From positions 1-8,081 of the forward strand of contig CAUJEQ010000263.1 of NCBI GenBank assembly GCA_963169135.1: a stretch of 8,081 nucleotides of DNA, given 5' to 3'. The number at the start of each line of letters is the position of its first letter. Position 1 is the first letter of the stretch. The DNA is from Chloroflexota bacterium. Its GTDB lineage: Bacteria > Chloroflexota > Dehalococcoidia > Tepidiformales > Tepidiformaceae. The notes under the pieces were generated by a model, which saw only the letters and a program-made list of their open reading frames with translations, made no database searches and was not told where the DNA came from. Shown in pieces: positions 1-6,172 of the stretch. Both the position numbers and the translations under genes were made by a program.

Positions 1-66
1 GACCCTGCGACGGCGCTCGTTCATGAACCGCGAGAACACGCCGCCCACCTCATGGACCAGGAACAC
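1..66 (-). CDS. possible start of next operon gene, cut by window edge
   Basis: Directly after the VWA/FHA gene the minus strand has an open frame that begins with GTG at 66, just after an in-frame TGA, and runs off the left edge. It would read MFLVHEVGGVFSRFMNERRR followed by RV. Other in-frame starts are GTG at 48 and ATG at 24. The first two would overlap the end of the VWA gene, as the other operon junctions do. Another ATG at 53 overlaps the VWA stop as ATGA, but that frame stops after 10 codons. About 22 codons are too few to recognise a family, and no strong ribosome binding site decides the start. The call rests mainly on the overlapping operon style. Confidence 0.3.
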   Translation of the reverse strand, partial: MFLVHEVGGVFSRFMNERRRRV

Positions 67-1993
67 TCACGTCCGAAACGACCATCTCCGTTGCCCCGGC
101 CCGGATCTGCGAGCCTCGCCCGACGACAGCCGAGCGGACCACTTCGCCGTCTACCTCCACCCGGCACTGTGGTGTCGAGGCGTTCAGGCGGCCGTCGGGG
201 GATATCACGAAATGCGCCTCGTGCAGGCCCGGGTCGCTCAGGCGCACCGTGCAGAACTTGCCCCGGCCAACCAATTCGACTTCGTCACAAAGCTGGAACA
301 CCTTGCCCGCGTCCGGGCCGGAGACTACCGTCAGGGCCCCCCAGGGTTCGGCCGTTGCCGGCGGCTCCTCCTGGGGAAGGAGCTCGTCCCGGCCTCCGCG
401 CCTCAGTTCGGCCCAGGCCGCGAGTTGATCCGAAACGGCCGAAGTGTCGAGCGGCCCTGGACGCGCCCGGTACCAGCCGAACGCGCGCCGGCCCCCATAG
501 ACTACCGCCGCCACGACGACAGCGCCGAGAGCCGCAAACAGCACGTATGCGGCGTAGTTCGGGCCCGGCTCAGACGGGCCGGCCCACCCGAAGCTGGCTT
601 CTGCCGAACCCGCTCCGTTCAAAACAAGCACACGCAGTTCGTGGTCGCCGCTCGCATAGCTCGTGTCCGGAACGACAAACTCGTAGGGCGGGGAAGTGAC
701 GCGCCCCACCTCGACACCGTCCACCAGGAACGCGGCCGAGACGTCGCCGGGTTGCGACTGAATGGTGAGCCGCACCAGGTCGCCGGGCTGCAGGTTCGGT
801 ATCTCGCGCGGCGCCAACAACAGCGGGGGCAGCGGCGCTACCGTGAACGTCCGCTCCAGCGTTTCGCCGCCATCGATCGCCGCCGAAAGCGTGTACGTGC
901 GGCCGGGCTCGAAGGCGTACGGGTCGAGGCGGACCGAACGCCCGTCGGCAAGCGGGCTCGTGGGCTCGCCGTCGATAGCGAAGCGGACCGTGGCGCCTGC
1001 GAGTACGCCGCTAAGCGCCACCACGGTCTCCTCCGTCAATGCCGGAGGGATCGCGCTGAGCAGCGCCTCGGGGGGCGGTGGCCCCTCCGTTTCGAAGGTG
1101 GCCACACCGGTGGAGCCCCCCGCCGAGACGGTGAGCCGGTGAGACCCGCCTGCCAGCCCCTCCGGCAGGGGCAGGGTGATGGTGTACTGCTGGCGCAGGC
1201 GGTCTGATATGCGCGAATACAACTGACCCAGCTGCCCCGGGTCGGCGGCAGCGAAATACTGCCCGCCAGTGGTGCTCGCCAGCGAAGTGAGGAACTGCTG
1301 GTCCACCTCCTGTCCGAGACCCACAACGAAGAATGGGACTCCGGCCGCGCGGGCGGCTTCGAGCGCCTGGTCGCGCGTGATCCCGCCCGAGGCCGCGCCG
1401 AAGTCCTCGCCATCTGAGAGGAGCACGACCGCTCTCCGGGGCTGCGGACCGGCCGAGGCCAGTTCCGCAGCGCGCATCACTCCCGCGAAAAGGGCCGTAT
1501 TGCCGGTCGCCGTCATCGCCTGGATCGCGGATGCGAGCGTGCCGGTTTCGCCGGTCAAAGGCACCGCCAGGGTCACCGTTTGGGCAAACGTCAACAAGGC
1601 CACCTGATCCCCGGTTTGCAGCGCGTTCACGACCGGGAGGATTGCCTGCTTCGCCGAGGCGATAGCCGCTCCCTGCATGCTGCCGCTCGTGTCGACCGTA
1701 AGGATGATTCCCAGGGGCAGGGCAGCGTCCACGCCGCTCGCGACCGTATCCGGCGCCACAGCGGCTCCGTCGACGGTCACGGTGAACCCGTCGATGGCGA
1801 GTCCGCCGATCGGGTTGCTCGCCGCATCGAGCACCGCGACGGCCACAGTCAGCTGGTCGCCCTCGACGCGCGTTGCGGTGACCTCCACCCGGGTCGCCCC
1901 CTCTTGGGCGACGGAAAAACCCGCCGGGAACGCGCCAAGCAGCGCCGCCAGCCCGAGGAGGAGCCACGATCCTGACATGGCTCGTCGCGTCAT
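50..1993 (-). CDS. VWA-domain membrane protein with Ig-like repeats and cytoplasmic FHA-like domain
   Basis: 647 aa, probably a cell-surface metal-dependent binding protein. Residues 1-29 are a signal peptide (basic start, Leu/Ala core, likely cleavage after SVA). A von Willebrand factor A domain spans about 92-270 with a complete MIDAS metal site: D101-T-S103-G-S105, T166 in GNTALFAG and D194 in LLSDGED. Two beta-rich Ig-like modules follow (about 310-387 and 389-468; the second has the VDGVEVG...PPYEF pattern of bacterial Ig domains). A membrane helix at about 479-500 is followed by a basic stretch (GGRR, RAR), placing the C-terminus in the cytoplasm. The C-terminal part, about 552-637, is FHA-like (LVGRGKF...VRLSDPG...AHFVI). 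The Ser and Asn usually seen at phosphothreonine-binding positions are not there, so binding is doubtful. The ATG at 1993 was chosen because it precedes the signal peptide, has GAGGT 7 bases upstream and overlaps the M23 stop by one base (TGATG). The frame stays open upstream to 2437, but that part is a His/Asp-rich shadow of the M23 gene. The ligand is unknown. Confidence 0.9.
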   Translation of the reverse strand: MTRRAMSGSWLLLGLAALLGAFPAGFSVAQEGATRVEVTATRVEGDQLTVAVAVLDAASNPIGGLAIDGFTVTVDGAAVAPDTVASGVDAALPLGIILTVDTSGSMQGAAIASAKQAILPVVNALQTGDQVALLTFAQTVTLAVPLTGETGTLASAIQAMTATGNTALFAGVMRAAELASAGPQPRRAVVLLSDGEDFGAASGGITRDQALEAARAAGVPFFVVGLGQEVDQQFLTSLASTTGGQYFAAADPGQLGQLYSRISDRLRQQYTITLPLPEGLAGGSHRLTVSAGGSTGVATFETEGPPPPEALLSAIPPALTEETVVALSGVLAGATVRFAIDGEPTSPLADGRSVRLDPYAFEPGRTYTLSAAIDGGETLERTFTVAPLPPLLLAPREIPNLQPGDLVRLTIQSQPGDVSAAFLVDGVEVGRVTSPPYEFVVPDTSYASGDHELRVLVLNGAGSAEASFGWAGPSEPGPNYAAYVLFAALGAVVVAAVVYGGRRAFGWYRARPGPLDTSAVSDQLAAWAELRRGGRDELLPQEEPPATAEPWGALTVVSGPDAGKVFQLCDEVELVGRGKFCTVRLSDPGLHEAHFVISPDGRLNASTPQCRVEVDGEVVRSAVVGRGSQIRAGATEMVVSDVSVPGP

Positions 1994-2952
1994 CACTGCG
2001 ACCTCGGAAGGGGTGTGGGCGTTGGTTTGACCGGCGGCGGCGTGCGGGTTGGGGTCAGGGTCCAGGTCGGTGTCGGGGTGATCGTTGGCGTGTTCGTGAT
2101 CGTTGGCGTGGCGGTCGGCGTGGCAGTCGGCTGGTTCGACTTCGGAGTGGAAGTGGCAGCCGGCGCCCCGGCGCTGCCGGTACTCGTCGAAGCTGCCCGC
2201 GTCGCAGTACTGGTCGGGCGCGGTGTCGGGGTGGGAGTCGGCGTGGGGGGGATCACGCGGCGGGGCAAGTCCATGTACCCCGCGGGATCTACCGCGACAT
2301 CCTGGTAGCGGAGTTCGACGTGCAGGTGGCCGCCGGGCGTGCCCTTGCCGATTTCCGTCGAAGGAGCAGCGCTGTCGCCAGCCCCCGCCGTGGTTTCCGC
2401 CAGGAACCCGGCGACGAAACTCCAGCCGTCTCCGCAATCGACCACGACGTGGCTGCCGAGCGTCGGCGACTCGCCCACGCTGGCAACCGTTCCGGCGCAG
2501 GCGGAAAACACGGGGATCTCAGCGAGCCCGGCCAGGGAGAAGTCCACTCCGCCATGGATCTGGCCGTAGAGACGCGGCGTGCCGAAGTAGTCCTCCACCC
2601 CGGCGTGAGCCCTCAGGGGCAGGCTGAACCGACCGCCGCCGTTCTGGCGGAGTTCGGACGCGGGCGGCACCGGGGCGTTCGCAGGAGGCACAACCGCTCC
2701 TTCGGAGAGCCCCCCGGCACGCTTCGAAAGGTTCGGTCCGTCCCCTTGCGAATCGGGTACCCGGGTAGTGACTGCCGCCACCCCCTGACCGTCTTCGCCA
2801 TCCGTGCTGTCTTCTCCTCCTCCGAACGCGAGGACGGCAACGGAAGTCGCAACTCCCAGCGCAACGGTGATCCCGGCAACCAGTGGCCAGCGGCGCTGGC
2901 GCGGAGCCTGGCGTCCTCGCCGGACGCGGCCGGGCTGTCGTTGCCGCGTCAT
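1993..2952 (-). CDS. membrane-anchored M23 (LytM-type) peptidase-fold protein with Thr/Pro-rich tail
   Basis: 319 aa. A strongly basic N-terminus is followed by one membrane helix (about 22-43) with no clear cleavage site, so it is probably an N-terminal anchor with the rest outside. A linker (about 44-105) leads to the M23 domain at about 108-226. Family members are zinc endopeptidases that cut peptidoglycan cross-bridges or peptides. Three zinc ligands are visible: H133 and D137 in HGGVD, and H211 in GGHLHVEL, with the catalytic-type H209 beside it. The second catalytic His, normally in a Tyr-x-His-Leu motif, is absent: the matching stretch reads FVAGFL (179-184). Catalysis may therefore be lost and the domain may only bind wall or regulate, as in EnvC/NlpD-type LytM factors. 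Residues 234-319 are Thr/Pro/Ser-rich. Cys152 and Cys173 could pair. The ATG at 2952 overlaps the DUF192 stop as ATGA, with GGGGGA 8 bases upstream. The fold is secure; activity is not. Confidence 0.9.
   Translation of the reverse strand: MTRQRQPGRVRRGRQAPRQRRWPLVAGITVALGVATSVAVLAFGGGEDSTDGEDGQGVAAVTTRVPDSQGDGPNLSKRAGGLSEGAVVPPANAPVPPASELRQNGGGRFSLPLRAHAGVEDYFGTPRLYGQIHGGVDFSLAGLAEIPVFSACAGTVASVGESPTLGSHVVVDCGDGWSFVAGFLAETTAGAGDSAAPSTEIGKGTPGGHLHVELRYQDVAVDPAGYMDLPRRVIPPTPTPTPTPRPTSTATRAASTSTGSAGAPAATSTPKSNQPTATPTATPTITNTPTITPTPTWTLTPTRTPPPVKPTPTPLPRSQ
1996..2253 (-). repeat. low-complexity Thr/Pro repeat coding stretch
   Basis: Codons 234-319 of the M23-domain protein are imperfect short repeats of Thr-Pro with Ser, Ala and Ile, densest at about 236-246 and 275-312. 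On the plus strand the DNA appears as repeated GTCGG/GTTGG/GTGGG units. Such tails are common on Chloroflexota surface proteins and usually act as extended wall-spanning or glycosylated stalks. The repetition makes slippage-driven length variation plausible. Confidence 0.75.
2001..2005 (-). promoter_or_regulatory. ribosome binding site of the VWA gene, inside the M23 gene
   Basis: On the minus strand GAGGT lies 7 bases before the ATG at 1993, within the last codons of the upstream M23 gene. It fixes the VWA start and suggests that ribosomes finishing the M23 gene reinitiate here. Confidence 0.6.
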
Positions 2953-3311
2953 GGCGACGTTCCCCCGGTGTCGTCGAACTCGAGAACATCACCCACCTGT
3001 ACGCCAGCGGCCGCGTCCGCCGGAAGTTCCACGACTCCGCGAGCACCACGCCCGCCGAACGCGAGGCCGACCCAGGGACGCAGCCGGTGCGCAACTCGCG
3101 TCACCCGACCTTCGCGGTCGTAGAACACCGCGTCGATGGAAAATCGCATGAACATCATGTGGATTGAACCGCAGGGGCAGATATCCAGGCCGCATCCTGG
3201 GTCCAGCGCGGCGCGCAGCATGAGACCCCGAGTGCGGCTGACCACGCTTCGCGCGTGCCGCACATCGGTTGCCAGTACGGTGCCGCTGCCCTTCACCCGC
3301 AGAGTGGTCAT
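2949..3311 (-). CDS. DUF192 family protein
   Basis: 120 aa, close to a bare DUF192 (PF02643) domain. Family hallmarks are in order: SRTRGLMLR (25-33), the core SIHMMFMRFSIDAVFYDREG (49-68), and GARGVVELP (89-97) near the end. The family is a small beta-rich fold of unknown biochemical role. Many members carry a signal peptide; none is visible here, so this copy is probably cytoplasmic. Three cysteines cluster just before the core (C40, C45, C47). The ATG at 3311 is the only reasonable start because an in-frame TAG lies five codons upstream at 3324-3326. AGGT lies 10 bases before the ATG. It is the first gene of the minus-strand operon, overlapping the M23 gene by four bases. Family assignment is secure; function is not known. 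Confidence 0.92.
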   Translation of the reverse strand: MTTLRVKGSGTVLATDVRHARSVVSRTRGLMLRAALDPGCGLDICPCGSIHMMFMRFSIDAVFYDREGRVTRVAHRLRPWVGLAFGGRGARGVVELPADAAAGVQVGDVLEFDDTGGTSP

Positions 3312-3344
3312 GTGCTCACAGACCTAGGAGAGACGCTTCCCAGG

Positions 3345-4601
3345 GTGAAACGTTACGGGCAGGGGCGCCGCGCGTCCAAGCCCCGCCTTTACGTGAGGGT
3401 GCTGGCTCGCATCGTTGCGGGCTTCCGGTCCACGGAAGATGCTGCCGTGGACCGCACGGCGGTAACGCTCATGGAAATCGGCTCGACCAGCACAGCGCGC
3501 TTCCTCTGGCGCTTCGCCCACGCCGGCCAGGACCTCGCGCACGAACGTGAGGTGCTGGCCGAGACCACCGGCGGCAGCCGCCATGCGACGGTCTTCGCGC
3601 CGGCCGGTTGGCCCCGCGGCCGGCCGGGCTGGATTCTGTTGCACGGGATAACCGTTCCCGGGCGGCACCATGACGCGCTTCGCCGCATGGCGCGCTCGTT
3701 GTCGGCTGCTGGGCACTACGCCATTGCGCCGGAGGTGGCAACCTGGTGCGAATTAAAGGTCGACCCGGACGAGTCGTTGCCCGCGGTCCACGCGGGTCTC
3801 GCAGGTCTCGCGGCCCGGACCGATGCCGACATGAGCCGGATTGGGCTCATCGGGTTCAGCGTGGCCGGCCGGTGGGCGTTTAGCGTCGCAGCGCAGGAAC
3901 AGCCCCGGCTGAAGGCCGTGGCTGCCATGGGCGGGTACTGGGATATCGAGCGCACCCTCGCAGCAATGGTTGTCGGCGAGCACGACTGGGACGGACAGCG
4001 CTACCAGTATGACCCCGACCCCTACGGGCGCTGGATCATGGGGGCCAACCTCCTGCCGTTGCTCCGCGGCGACCGGTTCGGGTCCGAGCTGGACCGCACC
4101 CGGACGGCTGAAGCACTCCAGCTCCTTGTGCGCACAGCGGGGCAGAATGGCGCGATGGCCAGGACCCCCGTCTACGACTCGCTCAATGCAAGCCTCCGGG
4201 AGGGGCTCCCCGCAACGGTCCGCCCGGTGTGGGATCTGTTGGCGCCGCGTTCCTTCGAGCAAGCCGGCGACCGGCCAACCGCCCGGGAGCTGGCCAGGCT
4301 CATGGCGGCCGCCGCAGTGGAGCGCTACCCGCTGCTGGCCAGCACCGTCGGCCTCGAGCAGCTCCGGCTCCCACTGGTGCTTCTGCATGGGCGCGCCGAC
4401 CGCCTCATTCCTTTCACCGAGTCATTGCGGCTCGCGGAGCACCTGCCGGCTGCAGCGCTCCGCCGGGTGACGATTACGCGGCTGTTCGGGCACACCCGCT
4501 CACGAGAGGCACGGCCGCCGAGAAACCCTGTGGCACGGGCCAGGGAGGTCGCTGAGTTCACCGCGACCATCCAGGCGCTTCTCGCGGCGGTGGAGGAGTA
4601 A
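3345..4601 (+). CDS. alpha/beta hydrolase, dienelactone-hydrolase/peptidase-like
   Basis: 418 aa from the GTG at 3345. It has the alpha/beta-hydrolase elements in order: strand and oxyanion turn WILLHG (H100, G101), nucleophile elbow GFSVAG with Ser172, acid Asp352 in LLHGRADRLIPF, and catalytic His383 in LFGHTRS. A long, mainly helical insertion between Ser and Asp (about 200-335) is probably a lid or cap. No signal peptide is visible, so it should be cytoplasmic. It likely hydrolyses an ester, thioester or peptide; the substrate cannot be told. The start is uncertain. An ATG at 3255 would run 57 bases into the DUF192 gene. GTG at 3345 has AGGAGAG 12 bases upstream, and its first 42 codons show coding-like G+C by position (about 71, 55 and 79% by hand count). 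ATG at 3471 would drop those 42 codons and leave a 159-base divergent spacer. It ends 6 bases from the convergent transporter. Confidence 0.85.
   Translation: MKRYGQGRRASKPRLYVRVLARIVAGFRSTEDAAVDRTAVTLMEIGSTSTARFLWRFAHAGQDLAHEREVLAETTGGSRHATVFAPAGWPRGRPGWILLHGITVPGRHHDALRRMARSLSAAGHYAIAPEVATWCELKVDPDESLPAVHAGLAGLAARTDADMSRIGLIGFSVAGRWAFSVAAQEQPRLKAVAAMGGYWDIERTLAAMVVGEHDWDGQRYQYDPDPYGRWIMGANLLPLLRGDRFGSELDRTRTAEALQLLVRTAGQNGAMARTPVYDSLNASLREGLPATVRPVWDLLAPRSFEQAGDRPTARELARLMAAAAVERYPLLASTVGLEQLRLPLVLLHGRADRLIPFTESLRLAEHLPAAALRRVTITRLFGHTRSREARPPRNPVARAREVAEFTATIQALLAAVEE
3350..3379 (-). promoter_or_regulatory. weak candidate promoter for the DUF192-M23-VWA operon
   Basis: On the minus strand TTGGAC (3379-3374) and TAACGT (3355-3350) are separated by 18 bases and sit about 40 bases before the DUF192 start. 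Each matches the sigma-70 consensus at only three positions. They lie inside the 5' part of the divergent hydrolase if that gene starts at 3345. A promoter must exist near here because the neighbouring gene diverges, but these particular hexamers are a guess. Confidence 0.2.
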
Positions 4602-4607
4602 CGTCGA

Positions 4608-5993
4608 TCAGTGCATGGATGGCGCGGGAACGTCTGGTGTCAGCGAATACCGGCGGAAGCTCAGGAATGCGATGAACACCAGCACGCCAGCCACCGGACC
4701 AACCAGGCGGATACCCAGCGGGTTCGCACTGGTGTCTCCAGCAAGCAGGATGCCCGCGAAAATCAGTGGCGAGAGGGCAGTCGCCCCCTTCTCGACCATG
4801 TTCTGAGTGCCGTAGAACATTGCTTCACGCCGGGTGTTGGTGCGTTCTGCGTCGTAGTCGACGATGTCGGCGGTCAGGATGTTGGGGAAGAGGAATACGC
4901 CCGCGGTCGCCATCCCGCAAAGCAGAATAGCGCCGATCGCCTGCCCAAGTGCCGGGAGCGCCGGCACGAACCCTGCGAAGAACAACAGCGGAAAGGCCGC
5001 TGCCGACCAGAGCATGGCCACCCGGTAGGCGCGCGCCTTGCCGAAACGGCCAGCCAGCCGGCGATAGACCGGGATTGCGGCCAGGATGCCGGTGATCACC
5101 GCCGCGGTGAGCATGAACGTGAAGGCACCCGTGTCCTCCGAGCCCTTCATGCCGAAGAGCGTCGAATCACGCAGCACAGTGTCGACATAAAACGGAAGAA
5201 CTGCGGTCAGCATCTGCAGGCCGGTCTGGAACAGCACGAAACTTGGGAGGTAGGAGATGAACTGCGGGTTCGAGAAGGTATCGCGGAGGGCCCGGCGGAA
5301 TCCTGGCGTGGATGGCGTGTCATCTGCGCGGGCATACGGCCAGATCACGACCATCGCCCCGTAGCGCACCCCGAAGGCGATGAACGCGACGGTGATCGCC
5401 ATCGCGGTGAATCCGAACTGCTGGACCACGAGCGAGCTCACGGAGAGCCCCACAATCGCGCCAACAACGCCGAACACGAGCTGCCACGTCGCCACGGATA
5501 ACCGGTCGTCCGCCCGCCGGGCGATGGTGGGCAGGAGTGCCTCCTGGGCGGCTCCGGAGAGGTTGCTCAGCATGTAGAACGCCATCGCAAGGAAGAACAG
5601 ATACGTGAGGTTTTCCAGGCTCGCGTGCGCGACCGGAGGCAGGAAGAAGAAGACGAAGAGAAACGCCCAGAACGGCGTGAAGACCACGATGAATGGGAGC
5701 CGACGGCCCCAGCGCGACTTCGTCCGGTCGGTCCAGTAGCCGATGAGCGGGTCATCGAACGCCTCGATGAGACGCGCGACCGTGAGGGTCAACCCCAGCA
5801 GCACGCGCGCATCGATGCCCCATGCGTCCGAGACGCGGGTGGCGATGGTGGCATCCGAAGGGGGCGCATAGAAGTACACGAGCCAGAGCGACCACGTCTG
5901 CGAGACCGCATTCCCGGCCACCGATGCGAAACCGTAGGTGAACCGGACGCGGCCCGGCGTGCGCGTCTCCTGTCCCGTTACGCCCATGGCCAT
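4608..5993 (-). CDS. MFS transporter, glycoside-pentoside-hexuronide (GPH/MFS_2) type symporter
   Basis: 461 aa, about the usual length for a 12-helix MFS permease. The diagnostic stretch at about 74-98 reads RLIEAFDDPLIGYWTD then RTKSRWGRR, the GPH pattern of a DP motif followed by the loop 2-3 signature. Counted against melibiose permease MelB, Glu77 and Asp81 fall where the cation-binding carboxylates sit, so Na+ or H+ coupling is likely. The second half carries DIVDYDAERTNTRREAMFYG (about 376-395), another family motif. About twelve hydrophobic segments alternate with short loops. Characterised relatives carry sugars, but many bacterial ones have no known substrate, and no sugar-metabolism gene lies nearby. 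The ATG at 5993 was chosen for the purine-rich GAGGAAAGG just upstream and because it begins shortly before the first conserved segment; ATG at 5987 is possible. The frame remains open to 6197, but that extension has no conserved features. Confidence 0.9.
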   Translation of the reverse strand: MAMGVTGQETRTPGRVRFTYGFASVAGNAVSQTWSLWLVYFYAPPSDATIATRVSDAWGIDARVLLGLTLTVARLIEAFDDPLIGYWTDRTKSRWGRRLPFIVVFTPFWAFLFVFFFLPPVAHASLENLTYLFFLAMAFYMLSNLSGAAQEALLPTIARRADDRLSVATWQLVFGVVGAIVGLSVSSLVVQQFGFTAMAITVAFIAFGVRYGAMVVIWPYARADDTPSTPGFRRALRDTFSNPQFISYLPSFVLFQTGLQMLTAVLPFYVDTVLRDSTLFGMKGSEDTGAFTFMLTAAVITGILAAIPVYRRLAGRFGKARAYRVAMLWSAAAFPLLFFAGFVPALPALGQAIGAILLCGMATAGVFLFPNILTADIVDYDAERTNTRREAMFYGTQNMVEKGATALSPLIFAGILLAGDTSANPLGIRLVGPVAGVLVFIAFLSFRRYSLTPDVPAPSMH

Positions 5994-6000
5994 GCTCGGG

Positions 6001-6009
6001 CCTTTCCTC
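6001..6009 (-). promoter_or_regulatory. ribosome binding site of the MFS gene
   Basis: GAGGAAAGG on the minus strand contains two Shine-Dalgarno-like cores; the AAGG part ends 7 bases before the ATG at 5993. This favours 5993 over the open frame reaching 6197. Confidence 0.55.
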
Positions 6010-6038
6010 GGCGCGGCAATCAACCGGCACCGCGGCCC

Positions 6039-6059
6039 AGTATGCGTTCCGAAGTATGC
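6039..6059. repeat. short direct repeat AGTATGC x2 in the divergent spacer
   Basis: AGTATGC occurs at 6039-6045 and again at 6053-6059, a period of 14 bases. It lies in the 179-base spacer between the divergent transporter and synthetase-family genes, about 45 to 65 bases before the transporter start. On the minus strand each copy contains CATACT, a 4 of 6 match to a -10 box, without a convincing -35 partner. It could be a transcription-factor site, alternative -10 elements or chance. Confidence 0.3.
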
Positions 6060-6138
6060 CCCTGCCGAGGGTCTCCAGGGCTGCCGATGTTTCCCCGTTT
6101 GGACGAGCGGGACGAGCACGCGCCCGGCCGAACCCTCT

Positions 6139-6146
6139 GCTACGCT
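6139..6146 (+). promoter_or_regulatory. candidate extended -10 box for the cysS-like gene
   Basis: TGCTACGCT (about 6138-6146) resembles an extended -10 element, TG-n-TAnnnT, with no clear -35. Transcription would begin near 6152, giving a leader of about 20 bases that holds the GGAG site and the GTG start. If so, the ATG at 6149 could not be the start codon. Confidence 0.25.
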
Positions 6147-6162
6147 ACATGGAGCCTCGCGC

Positions 6163-6166
6163 GGAG
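6163..6166 (+). promoter_or_regulatory. ribosome binding site deciding the GTG start of the cysS-like gene
   Basis: GGAG lies 6 bases before the GTG at 6173. The in-frame ATG at 6149 has no purine-rich site upstream, and synthetases of this family normally begin with residues matching those encoded from 6173 (SLRLYSSLG). Confidence 0.5.
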
Positions 6167-6172
6167 CCGCCC

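Noticed and set aside
23..1207. Long plus-strand open frame of 394 codons opposite the VWA gene
   Set aside because: The translation is Arg-rich with no recognisable motif or ribosome site, and it is antisense to a gene with clear signal peptide, MIDAS and membrane segment. In GC-rich DNA such mirror frames are expected.
2015..2308. Plus-strand frame encoding Val/Gly repeats, looking like a hydrophobic peptide
   Set aside because: It is the reverse complement of the Thr/Pro-rich codons of the M23-domain protein. The repetition comes from that gene.
1994..2437. Upstream extension of the VWA frame by 148 codons
   Set aside because: It is a His/Asp/Arg-rich mirror of the M23 Thr/Pro tail in another frame. 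The ATG at 1993 has a ribosome site and is directly followed by a signal peptide.
3255..3344. ATG at 3255 as hydrolase start
   Set aside because: It would overlap the 5' end of the divergent DUF192 gene by 57 bases, and the added residues match nothing in the hydrolase fold.
4602..4607. Search for a terminator between the convergent hydrolase and transporter genes
   Set aside because: The spacer is only 6 bases, and no inverted repeat of useful length with a T-run was found around it.
4611..5501. Plus-strand 296-codon frame opposite the transporter
   Set aside because: Rich in His, Arg and Glu, as expected when hydrophobic transporter codons are read antisense; no family features.
5994..6172. 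Possible tRNA, T-box or other leader RNA before the cysS-like gene
   Set aside because: No cloverleaf, T-box signature or terminator-antiterminator pairing could be recognised. The leader implied by the candidate -10 box is only about 20 bases.
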